Assembly (NCBI GenBank): GCA_016207825.1 | Contig: JACQZI010000010.1 | Location: 171,689-235,688 of the forward strand | From: Planctomycetota bacterium | Lineage (GTDB): Bacteria > Planctomycetota > MHYJ01 > JACQXL01 > JACQZI01 | DNA length: 64,000 nt | Reading direction: 5' to 3' | Shown here: one piece after another, positions 57,530-64,000 of the stretch | Layout of the letters: the number at the start of each line of letters is the position of its first letter | Position numbering within the stretch: the stretch's first letter is position 1 | The notes under the pieces: generated by a model | Told to the model about the DNA's origin: nothing | The model's input: the letters and a program-made list of their open reading frames with translations, nothing else | Databases searched by the model: none | Translations under genes and position numbers: made by a program

Positions 57530-57946
57530 TTAAGGCTTTTTTTCCGGGGTTTTAATTTTAGAAACGTTAAACTTGCGGCTGATGACAGGCTGGTCATCGC
57601 AAAGTAATTCAAAGACATATTGCCCTTCGGTGGGGAATCTTATGTTTTTCAGTTCGAAGTTAAACTCCACGGTAGCAAGTCTGTTCGGAAATGGAATAGG
57701 ACCGTTTATGTTTATGATGATTTCATTGGTATCCAGCTTGACGCATCTTAGGCATCCCTGGTACTCGCCGATTCCTTCGGTAAGTGTAAAGAAAACGTTG
57801 ATTGAAGGATGCTGACAGGGAAATTGGGCAACCGCGATATTATTAAAAATACCGATAAGGCTTTTTTTGCCCGTGATGCGGTCTTCAATTACAGAATCAC
57901 AAATAATCATCGCTAAAGGAATCGGTTTTGGTTTTGTGGTTGTCAT
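57530..57946 (-). CDS. DUF6941 family protein
   Basis: A 138-residue protein. It begins KPKPIPLAMIICDSVIEDRI, then TGKKSLIGIFNNIAVAQFPC, the usual opening of DUF6941 proteins, followed by a beta-rich part ending with EGQYVFELLCDDQPVISRKF. It is a beta-sandwich-like fold of unknown role. It lies 5 bp from the permease on the opposite strand, and tRNA-Leu begins 11 bp upstream on the same strand. Confidence 0.85.
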   Translation of the reverse strand: MTTTKPKPIPLAMIICDSVIEDRITGKKSLIGIFNNIAVAQFPCQHPSINVFFTLTEGIGEYQGCLRCVKLDTNEIIININGPIPFPNRLATVEFNFELKNIRFPTEGQYVFELLCDDQPVISRKFNVSKIKTPEKKP

Positions 57947-57957
57947 AATTCGTTATA

Positions 57958-58042
57958 TGCCGAAGGAGGGAGTTGAACCCTCATGTCCGTAAAGGACATT
58001 AGATTTTGAGTCTAACGCGTCTGCCAATTCCGCCACTTCGGC
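57958..58042 (-). tRNA. tRNA-Leu (CAA)
   Basis: An 85-nt class II tRNA read on the minus strand from 58042. The acceptor stem is GCCGAAG/CTTCGGC. The anticodon loop CTCAAAA (anticodon CAA) sits on stem TTAGA/TCTAA. It has a long variable arm and the GGTTCAACTCCC T-loop. CCA is not encoded. A decayed GIY-YIG gene and an extra 5' half of this tRNA lie directly upstream. Confidence 0.93.
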
Positions 58043-58256
58043 TTTTAATTTCCTTTTACCACTTGTTGATTTTAAGTACTTTTCGTGTTGCCGTGCTTCC
58101 ATTCTTGTTTTAAAGGCGCGAGAATAAAGGGCGATAAGGCTGAGTAGTTCTTTCCTGACCTTTATTATGTTGATTTATTCTTCTGTCCAAATTATTAGTA
58201 AGCCCAACGTAAATATATTTACGGGTTAAACTATTAAGCGCATAAACATAATACAT
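58043..58256 (-). pseudogene. Frameshifted GIY-YIG endonuclease inserted at tRNA-Leu
   Basis: Minus-strand ATG at 58256: MYYVYALNSLTRKYIYVGLT, then NNLDRRINQHNKGQERTTQP, ending in a stop after FSRL. Shifting the frame by one gives RAFKTRMEARQHEKYLKSTS and GKRKLK. So one frameshift breaks an otherwise complete GIY-YIG gene. In the shifted frame the sequence runs directly into the tRNA-Leu gene (KAEVAELADALDSKS...), the known way in which such genes overlap tRNAs. The gene is bounded by a 5' tRNA half (58275-58324) and a full tRNA-Leu. Confidence 0.85.
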
Positions 58257-58274
58257 AAATAAAATCCAACAAGG

Positions 58275-58324
58275 CTAACGCGCCTGCCTGCTGCAGGCAG
58301 GTCTGCCAATTCCGCCACTTCGGC
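58275..58324 (-). pseudogene. tRNA-Leu 5'-half copy with inserted palindrome
   Basis: Minus strand from 58324: the first 23 nt (58324-58302) are identical to the 5' end of tRNA-Leu(CAA). Then 19 nt, CCTGCCTGCTGCAGGCAGG as read on plus (58283-58301), a near-perfect palindrome, are inserted, followed by CGCGTTA, again identical to the tRNA. After removing the 19 nt the match is 30 nt without a mismatch. Confidence 0.85.
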
Positions 58325-58328
58325 TTTT

Positions 58329-58904
58329 TTACGCTATTCTTTTAGACAATCCTCTGGTTCTTCTTAAAGCAATGGGAGGGGCGATGATTTCTGTTAATAT
58401 TATTGCCTTTGCCAATTCAGAAGAACCGTTTTCATTCAAATGCTGTGTAAAATCATCCCAGCCGCATATGGTCGTAACCGAGATATTTTTATTTTCCTCC
58501 GCGCCATCGGCTAAAACCGGCTGTTCCGGTTCCATAGCAGCCGTGGGGTTAATTCCCTCTTTAACCTGCCACACCTTTTGTGGTTTTATTCGAGGAGGTT
58601 TTTCCCTGCTTTCTGTGGTGCCCGGAAAGCCAAAAGCCTTCTTCAACACATCCTCCAAATTTATTACGGGTGGCTCTGTTTCTGAAGGGGTCTCAGATTC
58701 CGTTGGCCCCGGAACTTGTGTTTCGGTTTCTTCCTCCATGCGCAAGCCCTGTGATTTTTCCGGCTGGGCCATACTCGGCCCGGATTTTTTCTCCTCCTCC
58801 TGCCGTCTTTTCTTAGCCTCGTAAGCTTTCTTTATTACCGAGGCCAATCCAATAACGATAAAAATCACCACATACGCCGCAAGTTGTATTAAATCACTGT
58901 CCAT
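58329..58904 (-). CDS. Hypothetical membrane-anchored protein in the FloA/NfeD operon
   Basis: A 191-residue protein with an N-terminal helix (LIQLAAYVVIFIVIGLASVIKK, residues 4-25), then a Pro/Glu-rich low-complexity region (ETETQVPGPTESETPSETEP). The C-terminus has LAKAIILTEIIAPPIALRRT. No family is recognised. It is 14 nt downstream of the floA gene, and both its start and operon context suggest cotranscription. It may be an accessory of the flotillin-like membrane scaffold. Confidence 0.6.
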   Translation of the reverse strand: MDSDLIQLAAYVVIFIVIGLASVIKKAYEAKKRRQEEEKKSGPSMAQPEKSQGLRMEEETETQVPGPTESETPSETEPPVINLEDVLKKAFGFPGTTESREKPPRIKPQKVWQVKEGINPTAAMEPEQPVLADGAEENKNISVTTICGWDDFTQHLNENGSSELAKAIILTEIIAPPIALRRTRGLSKRIA

Positions 58905-58918
58905 ATTGCTACTCTATT

Positions 58919-59977
58919 TTATTTGCCAGGTTTCGGATGGTCTTTATCAGCATCCGTTCTGGGTTTAGCAATGGAATCGCGCATTTCTGTATCAGCCTGA
59001 ATATTACGCAAATTATAATAATCCATTACGCCGAGCCTTCCTTCACGGAATGCGAATGCCAGCGCCTTGGGAACTTCTGCTTCGGCTTCCACGACATGAG
59101 CGCGCATTTCCTGCGTTTTGGCTTTCATTTCCTGTTCCTGTGCGACTGCCAGTGCACGGCGGGTTTCTGCCTTAGCTCGGGCGATTTTCAGGTCGGCTTC
59201 CGCCTGATCGGTTTGCAGTTTGGCTCCGATATTATCACCTACATCAACATCGGCAATATCAATGGAAAGAATTTCAAAAGCAGTTCCCGCATCCAGCCCT
59301 TTTTCCAGGACTTTCTTGGAAATATTATCCGGGTTTTCTAAAACAGCTTTATAAGATTGGGAAGACCCGATACTGGTGACGATGCCTTCTCCTACGCGTG
59401 CGATAACCGTTTCTTCGGTTGCGCCGCCGACCAACCTATCGAGGTTTGTCCTTACGGTAACGCGCGCCTTTACCTTAACCTGAATACCATCTTTGGCAAC
59501 CGCATCTATTGTCTCGCGCCCTTTTTGCGGGTTCGGTACATCAATAACTTTAGGCAAAACACTTGTGTGCACCGCTTCCAGGACATCACGACCGGCTAAA
59601 TCGATTGCCATTGCCCGTTCGCTGGTCAGATTAATTCCGGCTTTATTGGCGGCAATAACCGCACGGACGACTTTCGTAACGTTACCGCCGGCAAGGTAAT
59701 GCGCTTCCAGTTTTGCGGTTGTGATATTGAGGCCAGCTTTAACCGCATTAATCCGGTTAATCACTACGATATGCGCGCTTACTTTCCTGAACCACATGCC
59801 GATAAGCTCGAATATCCCGACATGAGCCCCTGAAAGAAACGCCTGGAGCCACAGGAACCCAAAGCGAAAAAGTATTATCGCAATGATAAAAGCAACGATT
59901 ATTGCCGCCACCACCACGATTGTCATCCAATCGCTTCCTGATGACACTGCTTGGGCTAATAAGCCTATTTTTTCCAT
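58919..59977 (-). CDS. floA: Flotillin-like protein FloA (UPF0365)
   Basis: A 352-residue protein. An N-terminal hydrophobic helix ([19 protein letters not shown]) is followed by [18 protein letters not shown]-like sequence and the long conserved SPFH/PHB region ([46 protein letters not shown]-type [16 protein letters not shown]). It forms detergent-resistant membrane foci that organise proteins. AAAGGAG precedes the ATG. It is in one operon with two NfeD-type proteins, the usual partnership. Confidence 0.95.
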   Translation of the reverse strand: MEKIGLLAQAVSSGSDWMTIVVVAAIIVAFIIAIILFRFGFLWLQAFLSGAHVGIFELIGMWFRKVSAHIVVINRINAVKAGLNITTAKLEAHYLAGGNVTKVVRAVIAANKAGINLTSERAMAIDLAGRDVLEAVHTSVLPKVIDVPNPQKGRETIDAVAKDGIQVKVKARVTVRTNLDRLVGGATEETVIARVGEGIVTSIGSSQSYKAVLENPDNISKKVLEKGLDAGTAFEILSIDIADVDVGDNIGAKLQTDQAEADLKIARAKAETRRALAVAQEQEMKAKTQEMRAHVVEAEAEVPKALAFAFREGRLGVMDYYNLRNIQADTEMRDSIAKPRTDADKDHPKPGK

Positions 59978-60001
59978 TGATTTCTCCTTTCTTTAAAATT
60001 A

Positions 60002-60826
60002 TTATTTATTTCCGTCCCAGATTTCTTTGACCTCATCCGGTATCTTTATTTCAACCGGTTTATCATAATCATAACAGGCGACTTCTCCGGAAAACTTAAC
60101 ATATGTTTTTTCCGGCTGTTTTTTCTTGTCCGGCGGAAGATTTTCATTATCATCCTTTTCGGCAGGACTAAGTTCGTTCTGTATAGTAACGTCTATCTTT
60201 ACGGTAATTTTATATACCAGGTTATTGCTTTTACCTGCCCAAACTTTAATAACGGAAGACTTCGTCGCGTTAACAAGCCCCTCCGGTACATTCTTATATA
60301 AAGCCAAAAAGTCATTAATTCCCTTTTGGTTCAGGCTTGCTTCAATAACCCGGCACGGCGTATCGTTTATTTTCTCCTCAACCCCATCATCAAACTTTAT
60401 ATTTTCCGTATTATTCTTGTATATATCGATAAATTCTTTCGGGGAGGCGAAATTCTGCCTTACCCATTCTTTCTGTTTATTGCCACGCATAGCGGCGTTT
60501 TTCCCTTGGCGATAGGCCTCTATTTTTTCCCCGGTGTCTTTTGATTCCATGGTGATATAGCTTAAATCCGGCTTCTGGTTCATTCCAAAAAAGGTATTTT
60601 CTATTTTGATATCGGTTTTTGGGCCTTTAAAGGAAAAGAAACCTGTCCCCTTAAAATAAAAGCCATCGGCATTAAGAGTGGCGGTTATTACTTTCTCTAA
60701 AAGCTCTTTAGGCGTTTCCGCGTTTTTAGGCGCTTCAGGAGCCTCGTTACTTACGCAAACGGAAGAAAAAACACAGGCGGTGATAATCCAAACCAATATT
60801 AAATAATTTAAATATTTGTTAATCAT
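60002..60826 (-). CDS. Exported hypothetical protein in the FloA/NfeD operon
   Basis: A 274-residue protein with a signal peptide; a lipobox-like ACVFSSVC is near residue 17-24, so it could be a lipoprotein. The beta-rich body (GFYFKGTGFFSFKGPKTDIK ... YITMESKDTGEKIEAY) resembles LolA/DUF6612-type folds in pattern only. NKQKEWVRQNF and a Lys-rich loop (PPDKKKQPEK) follow. The role is unknown; its place between NfeD and FloA suggests an envelope role. Confidence 0.6.
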   Translation of the reverse strand: MINKYLNYLILVWIITACVFSSVCVSNEAPEAPKNAETPKELLEKVITATLNADGFYFKGTGFFSFKGPKTDIKIENTFFGMNQKPDLSYITMESKDTGEKIEAYRQGKNAAMRGNKQKEWVRQNFASPKEFIDIYKNNTENIKFDDGVEEKINDTPCRVIEASLNQKGINDFLALYKNVPEGLVNATKSSVIKVWAGKSNNLVYKITVKIDVTIQNELSPAEKDDNENLPPDKKKQPEKTYVKFSGEVACYDYDKPVEIKIPDEVKEIWDGNK

Positions 60827-60831
60827 GGATG

Positions 60832-61284
60832 CTATTTCGCCCTGACAATGACTTTTACGCCTTCGACTTTTATTACTTTGATTGCAATATCTTTATCTAT
60901 CATCCCGCCTTCGGTAACGACGTCCACCTTCTTGCCTTCAATCAAGGCGGTGCCGGCCGGCCTTAGATAAGTAAAGGCAATCCCTTCCCTGCCGATTAGT
61001 TTTTCCAATTCAGGGCCCGGCGATATAAACCCTTCCTCGGTATTAAGCGTTTTGGATAATCTGAGCTTTTTTAAAGCGACTAAAATTATGAGCGGAAGCA
61101 GTATCAAAGCGCCGAGCAAAAGGATTAAACCAAGCAAAACACCGTAGCTTATAAAGGCGTAATAAATGCTTATCGCCATCCCGATTGCGCCGGCAATGCC
61201 GACAACTCCTCCGGGAATAAATATTTCAGCGATGATACAAAGCAGCCCGCCGCCGTAAAGAAGAATGATATACGAAAAATCCAT
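60832..61284 (-). CDS. Short NfeD protein (membrane helices plus OB-fold)
   Basis: A 150-residue protein. Four hydrophobic segments (LLYGGGLLCIIAEIFIPGGV, GLILLLGALILLPLIILVAL) are followed by the NfeD C-terminal OB-fold, LIGREGIAFTYLRPAGTALI and DVVTEGGMIDKDIAIKVIKV. It is a partner of flotillin-like proteins. It lies 2 bp downstream of the long NfeD gene and 5 bp upstream of the next. Confidence 0.9.
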   Translation of the reverse strand: MDFSYIILLYGGGLLCIIAEIFIPGGVVGIAGAIGMAISIYYAFISYGVLLGLILLLGALILLPLIILVALKKLRLSKTLNTEEGFISPGPELEKLIGREGIAFTYLRPAGTALIEGKKVDVVTEGGMIDKDIAIKVIKVEGVKVIVRAK

Positions 61285-61286
61285 TT

Positions 61287-62837
61287 CTATGCTTTCTCCA
61301 CTATTATTTTATTGCCTTCGACCTTAATCACTTTGACCGGTTTCCCCTGCTCGATAAATTCACCCTCGGTAACGACGTCAATAAGCTCTTCGCCGATTCT
61401 TATCTTGCCGGCCGGGCGCAGATAACTTAACACTATGCCGGTCGAGCCGATAAGTTTGTGGTAATCATCGGATGAGGTAAATCCTTCCGATGAAGTTTCC
61501 TCGGCTTTAAGGACTAACCTGTTTAGATACGGCGAATAGGGAATAAGCCTGACAATAAAGATAAAGATAACCATGGCGCTTACGGACGAAATTATGACGA
61601 CGCTTAAATTATTCCAGAATATCCGCCATTGCCACGGCAGGTCAGAAGAAGGAACGGTGAAATCCTGCATAGACAACACCAGGCTGACTAAAATGAGTAT
61701 GATACCGGCAATCCCTGTTACGCCAAAGCCGGGGATGATGAATACTTCAACCGCCAGCAACGCCAATCCGAGGAAAAAGATAAGCGCCTCCGTAACCTCA
61801 GCCAGTCCGGCTAAATAATGGCCGAAAAATATGAGGAGGAAACATACAACCGCCAGTGTTTCAGGAACGCCCATGCCGGGCGCTTTAAAGGACATCCAGA
61901 CCGCAATCAACCCTACCATGATAAGGATGCCGCTGACCAATGGATTCGTAAGGAAAATCACCAGGTCTTCGCTCCAGGTCGGTTCCATTTCACGGAATGT
62001 AAAATCCTTGATTCCGAACAGTCCGGGAATTTCGTCGCGCTTACTAACAATCGCGGATATAAGGCCGTATTCCTTCGCCTCCGATGCGGTCAAAGTCAGC
62101 GGCTCATCAGGTTTTCCGATGCGCTTAATTACCGCAATATCCTTGCCTTCCGCCTTTACCTGCTTGATTTCCTCTTCCGTCAGGTAAGCTATTTGGGAAT
62201 TATTTATTTTCACCTGGTGGACGGCAAGATTGCGATTAACCATCGCCGCCACAAGGTTATACGGATATCCTTTCTTTTCCGCTTTGGCTTTCATGATGGC
62301 TTCAAAAGCCGAGGTGTATTTAGCCTGGTGGGGATGAGGAGTATCTCCGCTACCAACAATCACTTCAGCCGCGCCGATGGTCGCATCAGGCTGCATGATT
62401 ATCTTATCGCAGGCGATGGAGATTAAAACCCCGGCGGAAATAGCCGCATTGGCGACATAGGCGACTGATGTAACGGGCAATGAATTTTCTATGCCTTTGA
62501 CAATGCCCATGGTGTATTCCTCATCGCCGATGGAAACAGCACCTCCGGGCGTATTGATTTCAAAGATAATGAGTTTTGCCCCGACTTCTTTAGCCTGTTC
62601 TACAGCCCGCTTGATGAAATGGGGAAGCCCCCTATCCATAATCGGGCCTTTAATCGGTATGACGCAGATTAACACCTCTTTATCAGCCGGCGCGGTTCCC
62701 GTGGTTTGCCCCTGGGCCCCGCTCCACTTCGTGTCGGGGACACCCGATGATAGGGAGTCCCTGAATGGGGCAAATGCTAATAATTGCGTAATGATGCCTG
62801 CAAGCAACAAAAACGTTAAGATAAGTTTATAGCGCAT
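61287..62837 (-). CDS. Long NfeD protein with ClpP-class serine protease domain
   Basis: A 516-residue protein; ATG 62837 is chosen because its promoter ends 10 nt upstream. A signal peptide (MRYKLILTFLLLAGI) is followed by about 20 residues made from the dispersed repeat, APFRDSLSSGVPDTKWSGAQ. The protease part has VLICVIPIKGPIMDRGLPHF and NAAISAGVLISIACDKIIM with the nucleophilic Ser region, then KAKAEKKGYP with a candidate Lys. Transmembrane helices and an OB-fold (LIGSTGIVLSYLRPAGKIRI) end it. NfeD proteins cleave membrane proteins and partner with FloA. Confidence 0.92.
   Translation of the reverse strand: MRYKLILTFLLLAGIITQLLAFAPFRDSLSSGVPDTKWSGAQGQTTGTAPADKEVLICVIPIKGPIMDRGLPHFIKRAVEQAKEVGAKLIIFEINTPGGAVSIGDEEYTMGIVKGIENSLPVTSVAYVANAAISAGVLISIACDKIIMQPDATIGAAEVIVGSGDTPHPHQAKYTSAFEAIMKAKAEKKGYPYNLVAAMVNRNLAVHQVKINNSQIAYLTEEEIKQVKAEGKDIAVIKRIGKPDEPLTLTASEAKEYGLISAIVSKRDEIPGLFGIKDFTFREMEPTWSEDLVIFLTNPLVSGILIMVGLIAVWMSFKAPGMGVPETLAVVCFLLIFFGHYLAGLAEVTEALIFFLGLALLAVEVFIIPGFGVTGIAGIILILVSLVLSMQDFTVPSSDLPWQWRIFWNNLSVVIISSVSAMVIFIFIVRLIPYSPYLNRLVLKAEETSSEGFTSSDDYHKLIGSTGIVLSYLRPAGKIRIGEELIDVVTEGEFIEQGKPVKVIKVEGNKIIVEKA
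62711..62775 (+). repeat. Dispersed palindromic element inside the nfeD coding frame
   Basis: GGGCCCCGCTCCACTTCGTG, then TCGGGGACACCCGATGATAG and GGAGTCCCTGAATGGGGC. The element has the same blocks as the copies at 29826 (opposite strand) and 34006. It is in frame on the minus strand and encodes the linker after the signal peptide. Confidence 0.75.
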
Positions 62838-62847
62838 AAGCAATGGG

Positions 62848-62876
62848 ATTATATATATAAAGGGGGAGTGGGTCAA
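62848..62876 (-). promoter_or_regulatory. Promoter of the NfeD-FloA operon, nearly leaderless
   Basis: Minus strand: TTGACC (62876-62871), 17-nt spacer, TATAAT (62853-62848), then 10 nt to the ATG at 62837. It defines the start: an upstream in-frame ATG at 62876 would overlap the -35 box. Confidence 0.65.
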
Positions 62877-62922
62877 GTTATTTTCGCGGTAGAAACACCA
62901 GTTTTGTAACCGCTTTAATACT

Positions 62923-64000
62923 TTAAAAATTAGTATTGTTTACAATAACATCGTCTTCAAATTCCAGGTAGGCGCTGTTAAGCACCCTCAAACCGAAAGT
63001 CTGCCCGCCGCCGATTGTGTCGGCTAACTTGCAAACGATATAAAACGTGCTTATATCAGTGGTTATGACGTGCCGTTTCATATTAAGCCAAGCCGTATTG
63101 TCAATTCCGAATGAGCCTGTGGTAACCAAAGTATCCCCGATATCCCAGCGCTTGTTGCCGTTGGTCTCTTTCCAGACCTGTACCTCAATTTTACTGTTTG
63201 AAGGACCAACCCCTCCTCCCGGAATATATTTATCTATCCTAAAACGCTTCCAAATGGCTGAAGTTACAGCAGAGCCATTGGAATTAAGTTTCAAATCGAA
63301 TGCAAGGTAAGCAATACTCTGCCCCATTTTTACTGCTGTGGAACTGGTGACATATCCGGTGATAGAACTTGATGATGGGATTTGCACATATGGAACCCCC
63401 GGCGCCATGGAAATCAAATCATAATAAATATTCTTGTCCCAGTTAATATGGGCCAGGTATAGGGTCTGGGCAGGATTCTTGACAATACAACTAGCGTAAC
63501 CATAATTAGCCATTGCCTTGGAAAAATCTTCTGTGCCGTCATTTTTAATTACATATTGCTTATCTTTAGCAGCTACGGCAAACCTATTTTCAAAATTCTG
63601 GCTGGTTATTTTGAACACGAATCCGCTCAACGCCTTTGGGTATCCGGCTACGGTCGCTAATCCGGTATTGCTGATACAATATAACGCTCCTAATTTAGTG
63701 CCTGATAACGTTTCTTCTTTGGCATCACCATCGATACTTCTTGCTTCCACAGAAGTAACCGCCGAACCTTGAGCATCGGTTGAAGTCTGCCAGAGAGCTC
63801 CGGCGAAAGTATAACACCTTACCTTCCCATCCGAACAGCCCACGGCGATTTTATCTTTAGTCCCATTGCCATCTGAATCAACTAAGCAGATATTATCAAG
63901 CTTTACATCCTTGTTATAAGCCTGCGTAGACGCGCCGATATTCACCTCGGCGAAAACAACCGCTCCGGTTGAACCGTTAACGGAATATAAATAATTATAA
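62923..64000 (-). CDS. Exported beta-propeller protein, C-terminal part (5' end outside window)
   Basis: The frame is open to the right edge of the window (64000), so the N-terminus is missing; at least 358 residues are seen. Blades of PQQ/FG-GAP type: YLYSVNGSTGAVVFAEVNIG, DSDGNGTKDKIAVGCSDGKV and GDAKEETLSGTKLGALYCI. The last 170 residues form another domain (LAFDLKLNSNGSAVTSAIWK, then WKETNGNKRWDIGDTLVTTG) ending EFEDDVIVNNTNF. No transmembrane helix or sorting signal is evident. A ligand-binding surface protein is likely; function unknown. Confidence 0.8.
   Translation of the reverse strand, partial: YNYLYSVNGSTGAVVFAEVNIGASTQAYNKDVKLDNICLVDSDGNGTKDKIAVGCSDGKVRCYTFAGALWQTSTDAQGSAVTSVEARSIDGDAKEETLSGTKLGALYCISNTGLATVAGYPKALSGFVFKITSQNFENRFAVAAKDKQYVIKNDGTEDFSKAMANYGYASCIVKNPAQTLYLAHINWDKNIYYDLISMAPGVPYVQIPSSSSITGYVTSSTAVKMGQSIAYLAFDLKLNSNGSAVTSAIWKRFRIDKYIPGGGVGPSNSKIEVQVWKETNGNKRWDIGDTLVTTGSFGIDNTAWLNMKRHVITTDISTFYIVCKLADTIGGGQTFGLRVLNSAYLEFEDDVIVNNTNF

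Overview
This 64 kb window is bacterial chromosome with moderate GC (estimated by eye at low to mid 40s percent). The most likely source is an uncultured, anaerobic member of the Planctomycetota or a neighbouring lineage. The basis is gene content only: an ECF sigma factor beside a Hanks-type kinase, VIT/VWA and DUF4139 proteins, FG-GAP and PQQ-like propeller proteins, an NfeD/FloA operon, and acetogenesis-type C1 genes. No rRNA or marker protein is present to settle taxonomy. TGA is used as a normal stop by many genes, so the code is standard.

Layout. 1-6.1 kb (minus): a truncated SH3-domain protein, type IV pilus ATPases PilT and PilB, a macro-domain protein and a HEAT-repeat protein. 6.2-14.5 kb (minus): an apparent operon of a trypsin-like protease, two large exported proteins, a coiled-coil exported protein and a Ski2-like helicase. 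14.9-17.6 kb: PAS-GGDEF protein, DUF4395 membrane protein, and an orphan PD-(D/E)XK-like protein. 17.8-19.8 kb (plus): a probable selenoprotein (thioredoxin-like/PEBP fusion with an in-frame TGA) and MntP. 21.3-26.9 kb (minus): HTH remnant, tandem repeats, and a small defence island (type IIG restriction-modification enzyme, PIN-like protein, membrane protein). 27.0-29.8 kb (plus): cdhD-fhs, two genes of the Wood-Ljungdahl pathway. 29.8-35.2 kb: a repeat-rich accessory zone with tRNA-Leu, GIY-YIG genes, a radical SAM protein, ThiD2-ThiE, and a tiny bacterial histone. 35.3-45.8 kb: acyl-CoA synthetase, DUF1844, then a sigma factor/kinase/anti-sigma/VWA/DUF4139 cluster. 46-57.9 kb: DnaJ, ferritin-like protein, RluA, two tandem O-antigen-ligase/TPR proteins, an ABC exporter, DUF3842, a CooT-like protein and a nickel-type permease. 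58-64 kb (minus): tRNA-Leu with a decayed GIY-YIG insertion, the FloA/NfeD operon, and a truncated propeller protein.

Main things to look at: (1) an in-frame TGA in a thioredoxin-like domain (CGA-TGA) followed by a bacterial-type SECIS hairpin; (2) about ten genes with an almost perfect sigma-70 promoter (TTGACN, 17 nt, TATAAT-like) only 7-10 nt before the ATG, i.e. leaderless mRNAs; (3) three unrelated-looking intergenic arrays plus one mini-array, all with an exact 22-nt period; (4) short palindromic repeats inserted in frame in protein genes and inside partial tRNA-Leu copies; (5) a GIY-YIG gene inserted in a tRNA-Leu gene with duplication of the tRNA 5' end; (6) a 58-residue histone-fold protein.

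Functional links: the nickel-related genes (CooT-like, permease) fit an organism running CO dehydrogenase/acetyl-CoA synthase, of which CdhD is part; a selenoprotein would also fit such metabolism. The two large polymerase-like membrane proteins and pilus ATPases point to a surface-active, possibly biofilm-forming cell.
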